30,308 nt of DNA. Source: Alectoria sarmentosa. Taxonomy: Eukaryota; Ascomycota; Lecanoromycetes; Lecanorales; Parmeliaceae. This document shows, piece by piece, positions 1-11,510 of this stretch; within the stretch, counting starts at the first letter, position 1, and each line of letters starts with the position of its first letter. The notes under the pieces are model-generated. The model did no database searches, was not told where the DNA came from, and saw nothing but the letters and a program-made list of their open reading frames with translations. A program made the translations under genes and the position numbers. The stretch lies in NCBI GenBank assembly GCA_009733775.1, contig WOGZ01000365.1, forward strand, positions 1-30,308. Reading direction: 5' to 3'.

Positions 1-94
1 AACATTTTGTCAACAATTTTTGATTTGTCAACAAATTGTTTTTATTCTCAAATAGTTATTAACTTGTTTATAAATAGGGTATCTCCCTCAAGGT
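1..94 (+). repeat. GTTGACAA-rich LTR-like repeat, cut by the window edge
   Basis: This is the end of a repeat that begins left of the window. It is the reverse complement of 7574-7665 and of the left part of 11572-11844, with a few transitions. It carries spaced GTCAACAA motifs, a TATA-like TTTATAAATAG at 67-77 and the terminal CTCCCTCAAGGT. The TATA box close to the end fits an LTR promoter reading rightwards into the gypsy element, but only one end is visible. Confidence 0.7.
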
Positions 95-2695
95 ATCATC
101 TTTTTTTTATGATTTGAGAAAAACACTTTTTTTATGTATTTGTTATAAGTTTTTAATCGACGTTTATTATTCAATTGTTTATAAAAAGATATCATTAAAT
201 TAAAGTTTATTTTCGAGTTTAACGTTGCAAAAAGTATTCTTATCACAATTTATTAATTTTAAGATTTTATTAAATCTGAGTTTTCATCAACTGCTTTTAT
301 TGAAAAAGAAATTCGATTTGTTATTAATTTCATTATAAAATATATTCAACGTTCGATTGAGCTCGAGCAATAAAAAGATATTTTAATAAAAAAAATTCGG
401 GCTCGTTTATGATCGAAATTTGTTTAAACATTTATGTGATTATCGAATTGGATAATAAATAAATCCTTTTTGAAAGTTTTTATTAAGAAATTCAATAAAA
501 ACATCGAAGACGTAATTCGACATTTTAGATCATCTCCAAAATTGAAATAAAAAAGTCATTCGAAATAGGAAAGTTATTTGGAGTAGGAAAGCAATTCGGA
601 ACAAAAAAGCAATTCGAAGAAAAAACTTTATTCATTTTTCTCATCGATTTCAAAAAAGAAATAATTCATTATTTTAAAAGAATTATCGAAAAATGATGAT
701 ATCAAATCGACAATCGAGCAATTGATAAACATATCAAATAACGTTGTTTAAAACGTCGATAATATTCATAACGTTGACAAATTAAATTCTTTTCAATTTA
801 TTATCACATCAAAATCAATATCATTCGTTAACAATTTTTCTCTCATTAAAAGCGATTTCATTGATTTTACGAAATCGTTATTTAATTCATTATTAATATT
901 AAGAAAATCGTTTATTCTCATTAATTTTCAAAATAATTTTTTATTTCATTCATTTGTTGAATTATAACCTTTTTTAAAAAATAATTAAAGAAATTTTCAA
1001 TTTATATTTAAAAGATATCAATCGTCTCGCTCGCTTTTTTCACATCAAAAATCATTTCGATATTTATCAAAAGTTTTCAAAAGAGATTAATTGACATAAA
1101 AATTGACGGAAAAATCAATTTTTATAAAGTTTAACACGATTATTATCAATTCGTTTTTGTTTATAAATAAAAATTCGATAACATTAAAGTCGACATTTAT
1201 GAGTGATTAAACATATTTTCAATTTGATAAAAATTTTCGTGTTTTCATCAAAGACGAGCTTAAAATTATATTTATATTAATTCAATTATAAAATTCGTCG
1301 AAAAAACGTGAAAAACAAAATAAATTTGACGATTTAAAGTCGTTTAATAATGTTATCAATATTATCGATGATAATAATCAATTACGATTTAATGTTTAAA
1401 ATCTCGGATTTTTTCATTTTGACGTTTCAGAGTTATATAATTTTAAATATGTGATTTATAATTATAAAAAATCATTTTTAAAAAGATTTACATTTTTAAT
1501 AAACGTATTTATAATTATGTTTTGTTTATCAACGAGGTTATTGTTAAAAAAAATCTTTTTTTTTGTTTTCGAGATTTAATATTAAATTAATATCTCGAAA
1601 AGATCGACGATTTCAAATAAAGAGCTTTTAAAAATATGATATTAATCGATTTTATCGATTAATTAACATTGCGATTCAAGATAAATATAATTAAGATAAT
1701 GAACAAATTGCATATCGAGAAATATTCTTTTAAAAACGTTATCAAAAAACGTGATTTTTAAGAATATTTATAAAATATTTAATTATACGTTACGATATCA
1801 AGCGTAAATGATTATTACGTTTATTTGATGTGAATATAATAAAATCTTAACATCGAAATTCGATCGATGATGTTAATGTCGACGTTTATTATAATTATAT
1901 AAACGTTTATAAAAAAATTGAAAACAAAAAGAAATTTATAAAAAATCATAAACGAGCGTTGACGAATTAATCGTTCGAGATAAATCGATAATGTACAATT
2001 CAAATAACAAAATCAAAATTAATATAATAAATCTCGATAGCAAAATTTCAATATTAATAAATCTTTTCTTTATCAAAATGAAGTTAATCGTTTATAATAT
2101 TAATTTCAACAATTTAATCGATTATATTATTAATATAATAATCGTTAAAAAACATATTAATTATATTAAAATGAATATGTTAATCGAGAAGAATATTCAT
2201 TTTCTTTTTTATAAAAGAAATTTCAAAATTAATTGTAAATTATCGTTTCTCAAAATAAATCATTAACAATTACAATTTTAATAATCGATGTTATTCAATT
2301 GACGAAGATTTCTCAACAATTTAATTATTTTTTTCGTTAATTAAATAATAATAAAGGTAATTCGAATTATCGAGACGATTCGAATTATCGAGAAAATCGT
2401 AATTTTTTTTTTCGGGAAAAAGAAAATTAGTTTGATAACAATTCGAAATAACGATATTAATAAGATGTCAATTATGCTTCTTTTTAATCGACGATCGTTT
2501 ATTATGAAAATTTTCAAGATTTATATTCAAAAAACGATTATGAAACATATTAATTTGATGAATTTTAAAACGAGGAATTCGATTTTATTTCGAATAATTT
2601 TGAGTATTATGTCAATGTCGATGATGAATTATTAATATTTATAAATCAATTTGAGAACGATAAGAAGAACGTCAATATCGATGTTAATGTTCATT
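95..2695 (+). pseudogene. probable leader and gag region of the gypsy element
   Basis: No domain can be recognised with confidence here. By position, upstream of the protease and after the LTR-like repeat, it should hold the leader and gag. Translation on + gives short blocks rich in Lys, Asn, Ile and Phe between stops, as expected from heavy C-to-T and G-to-A change. Short open stretches at 1991-2266 and 2432-2635 lie on this strand, but neither shows a known motif. An open stretch on the - strand at 1821-2003 is low complexity. Confidence 0.35.
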
Positions 2696-2703
2696 ATACG
2701 TCG

Positions 2704-3042
2704 ATGAATTATTTTAATTCGTATTTTGTGAAATTACGATTAATGAAATTTAAAACGTATCGAAAATGTAAAGAAAGTTTTTTTTCGAGAAATAAATTAT
2801 ATATTTATTTTAAAGCTTATAAAAAAAAGGTCAAGAACATCAATAAAATCGTTTTTAATATAAAAATCGCATTTATCATTTTCGTCACGAAGATTATGAT
2901 AATTTTTGTTAATAATAATGAAATCATTAATAACAAACAAAAAAAGATCGAAGAAACGATATATTTCGTAAATTTCGAATGTTTTATCATTAAATCAATA
3001 TCGAAAAAGATATCAAATACAAAATTCGTTTTTAAAAAATGA
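2704..3042 (+). pseudogene. gypsy gag-protease junction with a zinc-finger-like segment
   Basis: This 112-codon open stretch is in the same frame as the protease that follows and is separated from it by a TGA at 3040-3042. Residues about 19-34 read YRKCKESFFSRNKLYIYF. The spacing resembles a C2H2-type finger in which one Cys and one His have become Tyr, both explained by G-to-A or C-to-T change. Fungal gypsy elements of this kind often carry a nucleic-acid-binding finger before the protease. The rest of the stretch is basic and hydrophobic without a clear motif. The finger is inferred; the frame continuity is seen directly. Confidence 0.5.
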
Positions 3043-3060
3043 CATTTCGTTATTTTAATA

Positions 3061-3469
3061 ATGTTTTTTATTTTGCGAGAAATTAAAATCATCATATGCG
3101 TGAATTCAAAATACATTATGTCGTTGATTAATAAAAAATTCTTAAAAGAAATTTTATTAAATGTTTTAATTAAAAGAATTAAAATGAGCATCAACATTAA
3201 AGAAATCGATATTTTTAAACATATGATCAATGATTATTGTCTTTTCGATTTATACATTTTTAACACATTCAATAATTAATGATTAATAATTTATATACAT
3301 AAAAAAATGTATATTGTTGATGATTTCAAAGCAAAGATGCTTTTAAAAACGAATATTTTAAATTTAAAACGTATAAATATTAACGTTGACGAGAAAAAGT
3401 TATTAATTAGAAATTATAATGATTTAATAATGAATATTCAAATTAAGATTAAAGATAACGTTGACGTAT
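3061..3469 (+). pseudogene. gypsy aspartic protease remnant
   Basis: Retropepsin cleaves the Gag-Pol polyprotein. In this frame the region around 3100-3132 reads VNSKYIMSLI, which lines up with the retroviral-type Asp-Ser/Thr-Gly active site followed by a hydrophobic strand. The catalytic Asp is Asn and the Gly is Lys, so it would be inactive. After stops near 3277 the same frame gives MYIVDDFKAKMLLKTNIL at about 3307-3360, a block found at this distance from the active site in fungal gypsy proteases. The frame closes at about 3469. The family match is by eye. Confidence 0.7.
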
Positions 3470-4760
3470 AACGAATAATACGCAATCAAAAGAAAATTGC
3501 GATCTTTTTTAAATCGATAATAAGGATATTTGTCGAATTACGTATTTTAACGCTTTTATCAAATAAAGATTATTTATTCGAATTTAATCATATGAGAATT
3601 TATGTTCATATAATGAATATCGAGATTTTTTTTATTTATATTAAAAACGATGTTAATATTATTAAAATCGTATTTTGATATTTTAATTTAAACATTATTG
3701 TTGAATATAACGTCGATTCATATTTCGTTATTTATTTAAATGATTATAATTTGATAACGGAAAATCGAAAATTGAAAATTAACGCGTTAAAAAATAATTT
3801 CGATATTAAAATAAATAATAATATTTTAATGTATGATATCGAAAAATAAATTATTAATTTGAAGATCTTGATAATCGAATACGTCGATATTTAAAAAAAT
3901 ATCGATGAGATTATAAACGTTTTAAAAAATGATCTTATAAAAATCAATTTGAACATCGATTAAAATTTCACGTCGATTTTTAAATTCGTTTAAAAATTTT
4001 ATTCGTTTGACGCGATAAACAAAGAAATAATTGATAAAAAATTCGATAAATTATATGCGCAAGATAAAATGAGATGAATAACGAATTTTTTTTTTTTTTT
4101 TTAATTTGTGTTTGTGATTTAAAAAACGATACTCGAAGGGTCGGAAAAGTTGTTAAAAAAAAATCAAGAGTAATTGTGAATATTCGTGAATTTAATCGAA
4201 TTATTATTACGGATTTTTATTTATTATCGTTATAAAACGATATGATTAATTTGTTGTAAGATATGAAATGCATTAATATTCTCGATGATTTGTTTTTCTT
4301 TTTTCAATTTGACGTTTGATTCGAAAATTAATATAAACAAATGATCGTTTTTTATCGAAAATTCGAATATTTCAAAATCGTTGCAATGAATTTTAAGAGT
4401 TCGTTATTATATATATAACGTATTATAAATAAAGAATTAAAATTTTTCAAGAATTTCGTTAAAGCTTATGTCGACGATTTGATAATATTTTCAAAAAATT
4501 TCGAATTGCATGTTGAGCATCTTCGTAAGTTTTTTTAATTATTAAAAAAGTTAAAAATTATCATTAATTTAAAAAAGACATTTTTGAATTATTTAAACGT
4601 TATTTTTTTCGAATAAAAGATCGACATTTTCGAATTATTTACGATAAAAAAACGAATTGAAATTTTGACGAATATTAAATTCTTTATCGATTTCGAAATT
4701 TTAAAACATTATTTCAAATTGATGAAATAAATGAAAATCAAAATTGCGTATTATACGCAA
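3470..4760 (+). pseudogene. gypsy reverse transcriptase remnant (YVDD)
   Basis: Reverse transcriptase copies the element's RNA into DNA. The clearest evidence is KAYVDDLIIFSKNFELHVEH, with the metal-binding YVDD at 4467-4478, followed by a Lys-rich segment typical of the Ty3/gypsy fingers-palm end. Upstream, DKKFDKLYAQDKM (about 4030-4070) and, after a frame change at the T run near 4088-4102, VIVNIREFNR (about 4170) match the start of the palm, including the position before the first catalytic Asp. Stops and at least two frame changes break it. The stretch 3470-4030 is the protease-RT linker and has no certain motif. Confidence 0.85.
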
Positions 4761-4878
4761 AAGGCGAAATCTTTTCAACGAAAAAAGATTTTTTTATTAA
4801 AAAAATCATTTATCGTTAAAAAACAGAAACGGCGAGGGTTTATCAAAAAAATCTTTATCGATAAAAAATAATTGCTAT

Positions 4879-5340
4879 TTGACTCCTTTCGCTTGTTATA
4901 AGATTTTTTTTTTATCGAATTTTTTAATACATTTTAATCGAGAATGGCGAATTTATATCGATATCGACGTTTTTAAAAAACGCGATTTCGACGTTTATGT
5001 GTATCATGTCAAAAATAATTTCGAAAACAATGATTTTTTTAAAAGCGATATTATATCAATTTTTTTTTTAAGTCGTTAAATAACGTCGAATTTCATTATT
5101 GATTAATCGAATTGAAGGTTATTAGATTAATTTGAATAATTCGCAAAATTAGGTATTATATTAATAATTCGTTATATATCATAATCGTGTATACGAATCA
5201 TTTAATAACAATTAACATTATTAAATAAATCAATTTGATATCATTTTCGATAAACAAATTGAATTTACGTTTGATAAAAACATTATAATATTTATTATAA
5301 TTTAAATTTGATATTCATTATAAATTTGATAAATAATACA
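4879..5340 (+). pseudogene. gypsy RNase H remnant
   Basis: RNase H removes the RNA strand during reverse transcription. The open stretch 4879-5079 has IYIDIDVFKKRDFDVYVYHV, which fits the first RNase H strand with its catalytic Asp and the following Ala/Ser-Lys-x-Gly region, here mutated. It ends with IISIFFLSR, the usual Pro-Ile-x-Phe-x-Ser-Arg block. Further on, YYINNSLYIIIVYTNHLITI (about 5155-5215) fits the later catalytic Asp of the Thr-Asp-His motif, here Asn. It is in a different frame from the YVDD box, so an indel lies between about 4760 and 4879. Confidence 0.8.
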
Positions 5341-5639
5341 TAATATCGAATATCCTTTTTAAATTCATGAATGAATCGACACTCGAAAAAAATATGTTAA
5401 TTTCGAAAAAAAACATTCTTAATGAGATATTTATTCTTAATGAATTTTTAATAAAGATGTTAAAAGAATTTAAGACGAAAATTTAAGCTTTTTATATCAA
5501 AAATAAGAAATAAATCAAAATATGAAAAATGTTAAAAGACGAGAATTCAATTTTTAATATTCAATTTCATTTTATCGACGATTTGTTATATTTCACGGAT
5601 TTTTTTGATAAAATGCGATTTTATTTATTCAAGAAGTTT

Positions 5640-6260
5640 GAAAAGGAGATTTTTCAATAAATATATAATAAAAATATACATATCGAATTCAATAAAACGT
5701 ATAAAATAATTATAAATAATTATTTCTTTAAAAAACTTACTCGTCGATTTCATCGTTATATTCATCATTATCATAAATGCAACATTAATTAAACAAAACG
5801 TTATGCGAAATACGATTCATTTATCTTTATAATCGAATCGTCAATATCGTATCACATAATTATTATTGATTTCATATTAACATTATCAAAAATAACAAAA
5901 AAAATAAACATTATCATATTAATAATTTATAAGTTTTTCAAAAAAATTATTTTTATTTTTAATAAAGACATCTTTTTAACGAAGAATTAAATCGAAATCT
6001 TTTTGAATGAAATTATCGATTGAGATTTATCGATAACATTTATTTTTAATCGCGATAAAAAATTCATGTTCATTTTTTGAAAATTCATTTTTAAAAAATT
6101 AAACGTTAACTTTTTAATCAATATTATATATCATTTATAAATCGATGATTAATTAAAAAGAATCAATTAAATAATCGAAATTGTTTTACGTTATTGATTA
6201 ATAAATAACCTCATCGTCGATTAAATAAAATATTTATCACGTTTATATGATATATTTAAT
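5640..6260 (+). pseudogene. gypsy integrase remnant: zinc-binding and catalytic core
   Basis: Integrase joins the cDNA to the chromosome. KKLTRRFHRYIHHYHKCNIN (about 5729-5790) fits the HHCC zinc domain, with the first Cys of Cys-x-x-Cys changed to Tyr. The core follows: IIIDFILTLSK (about 5860-5890) holds the first catalytic Asp, and LSITFIFNRDKKFMFIF (about 6025-6077) holds the second in the usual Asp-Arg-Asp-x-x-Phe setting. The third catalytic residue region, near 6130-6180, is broken by stops. Between RNase H and this domain, 5341-5640 is a linker with DDLLYFTDFFDKM near its end. Confidence 0.8.
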
Positions 6261-6970
6261 AATTTATCGAGCTCGATTATAAAATTAAATGTAAACGAAA
6301 TCGTTTATAATTATCATTTTCGCGATATTTTTTTATTATTAATTTCAAATTAAATTCGAAATAACGAGTTTTTATTAAAACAATTTATTAATGTTAAAGA
6401 CGTTGAAAAAATAATCGTTTGAATTAACGTTAAAACGAAAGTTATTTATAATGTTTATTATCGATCAATTTCTTTTAATGAAAATAAAAAGGTTTTTTTG
6501 AAATTTCATTATGAATATAATTTGTTTAGAATTTTCAATTTTAAGTTTGTTAATCAAAAAGTAGACCCGTTTAAAGTTTTTTAAAAAATTGATAATTTAA
6601 CATATAAAATAAACGTATCGATTTATTAACAAATTTATTTCGTTATATTAATTACGCAATTCGAATTAACGTTTAAAAACGAAAATTCATATAATCGCTT
6701 TGCTCGATTTAATTATTTATTGATAATCATCGAATTTAATGAAAAATGATATGAATATATCATAAAAAAGTTGATTAATAAATGTCAACGTCGTTATAAA
6801 ATAAAGAAATCGATAATTGAATATTTTGTATGATGATTAAAATGAGAATTAAAATTCGATTAATGATATAAAAATGATTTATTAAAAAATGTAAAAAATT
6901 TGATCGACGGATATAAAAAAATTCACACATTCGAGTAACAAATTTCAAAACGTGATTGATCAAAAAAAAA
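6261..6970 (+). pseudogene. gypsy integrase C-terminus with chromodomain-like tail
   Basis: The last part of the pol frame, about 6742-6910, reads YEYIIKK, then RRYKIKKS, then EYFV, then NDLLKNVKNLID. This is the spacing of a chromodomain, which in chromoviruses steers integration to modified histones. The aromatic-cage positions expected to be Trp are TGA, for instance before YEY, before LK and before YKN. TGG to TGA is a single G-to-A change, so these stops are a direct sign of RIP. The first part, 6261-6740, is the degraded integrase C-terminal DNA-binding region. Confidence 0.7.
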
Positions 6971-7573
6971 TATCAAATTTGTGATAATTTTAATTAATAT
7001 ATTTTTATAACAACGTATAAAACGTGACAGATTTAAAAAAATCATTAATGCTTTTAATGTTAATTATGATAATTTTTGATCGTGATTAACATGCTCATTT
7101 ATGCAAAATGAAAATGTTAAATTATCGTTTTAAGACATTAAAATAAATGCTCATCATTTGATCACGAGTATATTTATTAAAAATAAGTTTATAATTAATT
7201 AACGCGACAAATAATCGTATTAAAACGAAAATAAAACTTGACGCAAGATTTTATATTATCGATTTATTTTTTTAATATCAAATATTTCATAATTATTGCT
7301 CACTTTATTATTTTTATTTAATAATTATTTTATTTATTAATTTAATCACGATGAATTTTATTAACATTAATAAAAAGTTGATTAAATCGAAAAAGCAAAA
7401 AGAATAATTATTCGTTACATAATTTATTAAAAAAATTATCGAATTAATGATTATTTTAATCGATAATATTCGAAATATAATGAATAATAATATCGTTTCA
7501 AAATTAATATCGAAAAAACATTTAATAATAAATAAGAAAAGATATTAAACGTGAAAATGAAAGAATTGAAATT
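6971..7573. other. gypsy 3' non-coding region, no gene
   Basis: No domain or long frame is seen after the chromodomain. The final 20 bases before the LTR-like repeat (7552-7571) are purine-rich and may be the polypurine tract that primes plus-strand synthesis for a + strand element. Confidence 0.45.
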
Positions 7574-7846
7574 ACCTTGAGGGAGATATTCTATTTATAA
7601 ACAAGTTGATAACTATTTAAGAATAAAAACAATTTGTTGACAAATCAAAAATTGTTGATAAAATGTTGAAAAATTATTAACGCATTGTTGACAGATTATT
7701 GACATTAACAATTTGTTATTGAGAAATTGTTGGAAAATTGTTGACAAATTGTTGATTAAAGTTTTAATTGTTGACGCGTTGTTGTTATTGTCGCGTTTTT
7801 AACTTTTTGTCAAAGCGCGATTTATATCCGATAAGGTTCTCGTAAG
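7574..7846 (-). repeat. GTTGACAA-rich LTR-like repeat, copy 2
   Basis: This 273-bp repeat is close to 11572-11844 along its whole length, differing by a handful of transitions, and its first 92 bases are the reverse complement of 1-94. It contains about ten copies of a TTGTTGA motif. Reading on the - strand it starts ACGAGAACC, has TTTATAAATAG near its end and finishes CTCCCTCAAGGT. Short inverted ends ACCTT and AAGGT are visible. The flanks AAATT and GTATC do not form a target duplication, so this copy is not a simple solo LTR. Confidence 0.75.
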
Positions 7847-10320
7847 GTATCGTAAAAAAACATACGTATGTATAAGATCTTATTTTCGTCGATTTAAAAA
7901 AAATAAATATCTCATTAATATTGAATTGATTTATAAAGAAATTTAAATTTAAGAATATAAAGAATTATCTCTTTATCGAAACATTATTGTTTTATTGTTT
8001 TATTTATAAAATAGGTAATAAAGGCGCAAATCTCGCAACGAGAAAAAAATAAACGATAATTAAAAGTCTTTCAAATAATTAAACACATTATTATGAATAA
8101 AATGAATATGAATTTGATAATAAACGAATTTGAGCGCGATGAGAATAAAAACATTGTGTATATGCAATTATATCGTTTATATAATAATAAAAAAATTGAA
8201 CGAATGAAATTAATCAATTTAAATTTTTAAAAGATCGAAAAAAAAGGTAAAATTTTATAAATTTAAAAAAAAAAATTTGTTTTATTTACGAAAAGGAAAC
8301 ATTTTGTTATTTATGTATAACGAATAACGATTTATATATATCGTTATTTTTACAATTTGCGTTAATAAAGCAAATTCTTATTAAACGTTTTAATTCAATT
8401 ATTAATTAAATAAACGAATCTTTGAATCGCTTATCATTATCATCGATTTCGATATTTCTTAATAAATCTTCGATTTTAATTATTCTCATCGAATCGATCT
8501 TTGTCTTATTATCAATTAAAACGAAATTTCGTTTTATTAATAAAATCGCATTAATAATTATAATAAAAAACACGTCAAACGTTATATAAAAATTAAAAAA
8601 CTTGCGAAATCAATTTAAATCATTTTTGTTAAAGATTATATCATTAAAGCTTGCGACTTCGATAAAGCAACTATTTCAAATAACGTTAATAAACATTTAA
8701 ATCAAAATTAAAAATAAATTAACGTTTTTGATAAAAGAGACGAGAAAAACGAAAACAATGATTAAGTAATATCGTTGTTTTTTCGATAATCAAATATATC
8801 GAATTTAATAATATGATAATATAAAAATTGATTGTTATTAATAAACATATTTACATAATTTTAAATCAAGACGTCAATTTAAATAAGTTATTAAATGAAA
8901 TATAATTGCAAATTTATAAAAACAAATTTAAGATTTTCAAAGACGTTTTGCGAGCATATACAAGAATAATTAATAATATTATAATTGAAAACGCGAATAA
9001 TAATAATGTCATTAAAAATTAAATCATCAAGATTTTCATTAAAAAAAAGCTTTTTAATTTATCGAAAAAGTTTAAATTTGATTTTTATTACACATATTGA
9101 TATATTATATTATAATTTTTCGCGAATTTAAATGTCGAAGATAATTGAATGAAAACGATTTATATCAAATATAAAGAAATCGATTTTATTAAAAAAGATC
9201 GAATTAAGATTCATAAAAGAAAAATGTTCGATGATAAAATCAAAATCGAATTTCAAAAATTTCACGTTTATCATGAATTTGATAAAACATTTATAATTAA
9301 TATAATTGAAATCAAAAAATCATACGCGTTTATAACAAATTTTGATTAATAAAATAATGTTTTATATACGTCGATGAAGTATAAACGTATAATCGACGTT
9401 GATAAACAGATCAATTTAGATGTGAATCAACATAATAAAATTAATTACGCGTTATCAAAGCGTGTTAAACGATTTCGTTAATTAACATTAAAAATGAAAA
9501 AGGATAACGCGATAATCGAATAATATTACGAATTCAACGTTATATCGTATCGTTCGATAATCGAAAAATGTATTAATATTATCGATAATAATAAAAACGA
9601 TAACGATAACGATTAAAAGACATATAAGCTCAATTTTCGAAAAAAAAAAATAAGATTGAAAATAATTTACGCAAACAATTTGCATATTCGTTTAAAAAAA
9701 AGATCATTAAAATGAATATTCGCGTTAAAATAAATATCGTCATCGAATCGATCGTCGCATTCGATATAAAAGTCATTTTTAAATAATGTAAGATCTTAAA
9801 AAAAGACGACGCGAAAATCATAATGAGATATAACGATAAGATTAACTCAATCGATTCAAAATTATATATCGATTTAATTCATTATATTATCGATTCAATT
9901 TCATCTCATCGACGATTTATTTTCGAATTTTCATTCAATTTTTGTTTTAAAAATGAATTTCTTTTTAAATTATAATCTCTTTTTAAATTAAAATCTTTAA
10001 TCTTTAATCGAATAAATCAAATTAATCAAGTTGAATTTGATTAAAAATATAAATATTTAATAAAAAAACCTTTTTCGACGTTCGATATTATTATCAATAA
10101 ATCAAAACGTGATCATTCATTATATCGTTATTCGTTTACGTTTACGTTTACGTTTATAAATCATAAACGCAAGTTTGATTAAATAAAGGTCGTCGAATAA
10201 TTTGAAATTATCAAACTATTAAACTTATTGCGTTATTATTCGTTTACGTTTACGTCGTTAACGAATATCGATATAAACGATAATATGAAAAACGTTTTTG
10301 ATTTCGAATCTTAGGAAATC
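7847..10320. other. degraded AT-rich sequence of unknown origin
   Basis: I could not assign this 2.5 kb to an element. It has the same base composition and CpG bias as its neighbours, so it is probably an older repeat. The longest open stretch is 9149-9349 (+), 66 codons, rich in Lys, Ile and Phe, with no motif I recognise. The stretches at 9488-9685 and 9630-9821 (-) are low complexity. A palindrome CATACGTATG lies at 7861-7870, and a short hexamer repeat lies at 10133-10156. Confidence 0.5.
10133..10156. repeat. (CGTTTA)4 microsatellite
   Basis: Four perfect copies of CGTTTA stand in a row. A second, shorter run, ATTCGTTTACGTTTACG, occurs near 10239, so a small segment here has been duplicated. 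The motif is not a known telomere repeat of ascomycetes. Confidence 0.85.
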
Positions 10321-10398
10321 GCGGACGTTGATAAATTAATGATCTTTGATAAGGTCATTTGAGGGTTGTCAAATAAAAGATCTCGGATATAATTAAAC

Positions 10399-10512
10399 AC
10401 GCAAACATCATGAAGGTAGTAAATAGTTATCGAAATACGCAAACATTATGAGAGTAACAAATAATTATCAAAACACATAAGCATCATGAGGGCAGCAAAT
10501 AATTATCGTTTT
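10399..10512. repeat. 38-bp tandem repeat, three units
   Basis: Three units start at 10399, 10437 and 10475, each beginning with a form of ACGCAAACATCATGAGG and ending near AATAATTATC. They differ mainly by transitions. A fourth, partial unit (AAGCATCATGAAAG) lies at 10521-10534 after a short interruption. The segment is less AT-rich than its surroundings. Confidence 0.85.
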
Positions 10513-10522
10513 TCGTCGAAAA

Positions 10523-10542
10523 GCATCATGAAAGCATGATGC
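10523..10542. repeat. perfect hairpin
   Basis: GCATCATG, a loop of AAAG, then CATGATGC form an 8-bp perfect stem. It overlaps the partial fourth unit of the 38-bp tandem repeat, whose GCATCATG core makes the left arm. No run of T follows, so it does not look like a terminator. Confidence 0.75.
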
Positions 10543-10729
10543 ATTGTTTGTTATTCGTTAATTGTTAAAAGAATCGTCATGTTGTTATGTTGTTAAGTTT
10601 ATTGTATTTGTTTAATAGACGATATTTTGTTAAGTTTATGATTTGATAAAAAGTTGATAGATAATCAATTTTCATAAAAGAATCGATTAATTTATAATCA
10701 TTTAAAATATGACCTTTCTGATGTATCAC

Positions 10730-11225
10730 ATTATCGATATTATTGTGTCGTTAATTATAAGCATATCGTTTATCATGAGCTTGGCAAGCATCTTATAATT
10801 AATTAATCGTATTTTCAATAGCAATACATCGATCGCAATTTATATACACTCTATCGACCACTATTATTAAATATCAATTTCTTAAAACGATTCTCATAAA
10901 TCTTGCAGTCGATCGCATGCATATATATACATATGCAATTCGAAATATTTCATTCAATCGAAAAATTTACCCTCATATATATTTATCGATTATATGTCAC
11001 TCGATTTTTGATATGCATTAAATGATCTGTAAATAAATTTGTCAAAAAACGATTTTTCGTTAAAAAGTGAAATTTTTTATATAAAACATCGTGACGAATA
11101 TGTTCAAAAGAACATAATCGTTTTCAAAAAAAAAATTTCGATTTCCCTTTTCGAATTTTCACTATTTCTACCCAATTTTGAATATCGCGAATTTTAAATT
11201 TTAAATTTTATATTTGAATGATTAT
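10730..11225 (+). repeat. inverted fragment of the copia 3' non-coding region
   Basis: This segment is the reverse complement of about 12540-12960 and about 22580-22960, the 3' non-coding part of copia elements 1 and 2. Matching landmarks include ATTTGTCAAAAAACGATTTT near 11040, the GTGACGAATATGTTC block near 11090, and AATATCGCGAATTTTAAA near 11182. The copia elements on the right read on -, so this piece belongs to a copy in the opposite direction or to an inversion. No LTR of the 135-bp type was found next to it. Confidence 0.75.
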
Positions 11226-11510
11226 AAAGCGTTTTCGATTACTTTTTTCGAAAATTTTCGACTTTTTCGACTTTCACTCTTTTTATTCGACGTTTAAATT
11301 ATATAACATCTCGAATGAAAAAAATAAAGAGGATGATTCAAACACTTTGATTTTTCGAACTGCAATGCGATTATATAAAAATGTTAAAATGTGTCAATTA
11401 TCAAACATGAAAGGTTTGTCGAAACAAAGAAGATTTGCCGAGACTTAACACATTTTATATTTAAATGCTTTGTTGCAAACTTCTTAATCAATCAAATGTT
11501 TTACTTACTT
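11226..11510. other. unclassified segment between inverted copia fragments
   Basis: An open stretch of 76 codons (11218-11448, +) lies here without a recognisable motif. The block near 11295, TTATTCGACGTTTAAATT, resembles in reverse the AACGTCGAATAA motif just inside the copia 3' LTR, so at least the left half may be copia 3' sequence. I see no gene. Confidence 0.4.

Larger units (their letters stand above)
95..7573 (+). mobile_element. RIP-degraded Ty3/gypsy retrotransposon (chromodomain type)
   Basis: Read on the + strand with frame changes, this block gives the Ty3/gypsy order: possible gag, aspartic protease, reverse transcriptase, RNase H, integrase with zinc-binding and catalytic parts, and a chromodomain-like C-terminus. 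Every domain is broken by stop codons, so it is a dead copy. The integrase lies after RNase H, which separates it from Ty1/copia. A purine-rich stretch at 7552-7571 could be the polypurine tract. The flanking LTR-like repeats are inverted relative to each other, which a simple insertion does not explain. Boundaries are set by those repeats and no target duplication was found. Confidence 0.85.

Noticed and set aside
2817..3230. A 137-codon open stretch on the - strand, possible membrane protein
   Set aside because: It is the antisense of the gypsy gag-protease frame. Its hydrophobic make-up follows from AT-rich codons.
9149..9349. A 66-codon open stretch as a real gene
   Set aside because: Low complexity, no motif, no neighbour in frame; kept only as a note in the unclassified region.
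10133..10156. Telomere repeats
   Set aside because: CGTTTA is not the TTAGGG type used by most ascomycetes, and only four units occur.
10399..10545. CRISPR array
   Set aside because: The units are head to tail without unique spacers, and the surroundings are eukaryotic retrotransposons.
11218..11448. A 76-codon open stretch as a real gene
   Set aside because: It starts in the inverted copia fragment and shows no recognisable motif.
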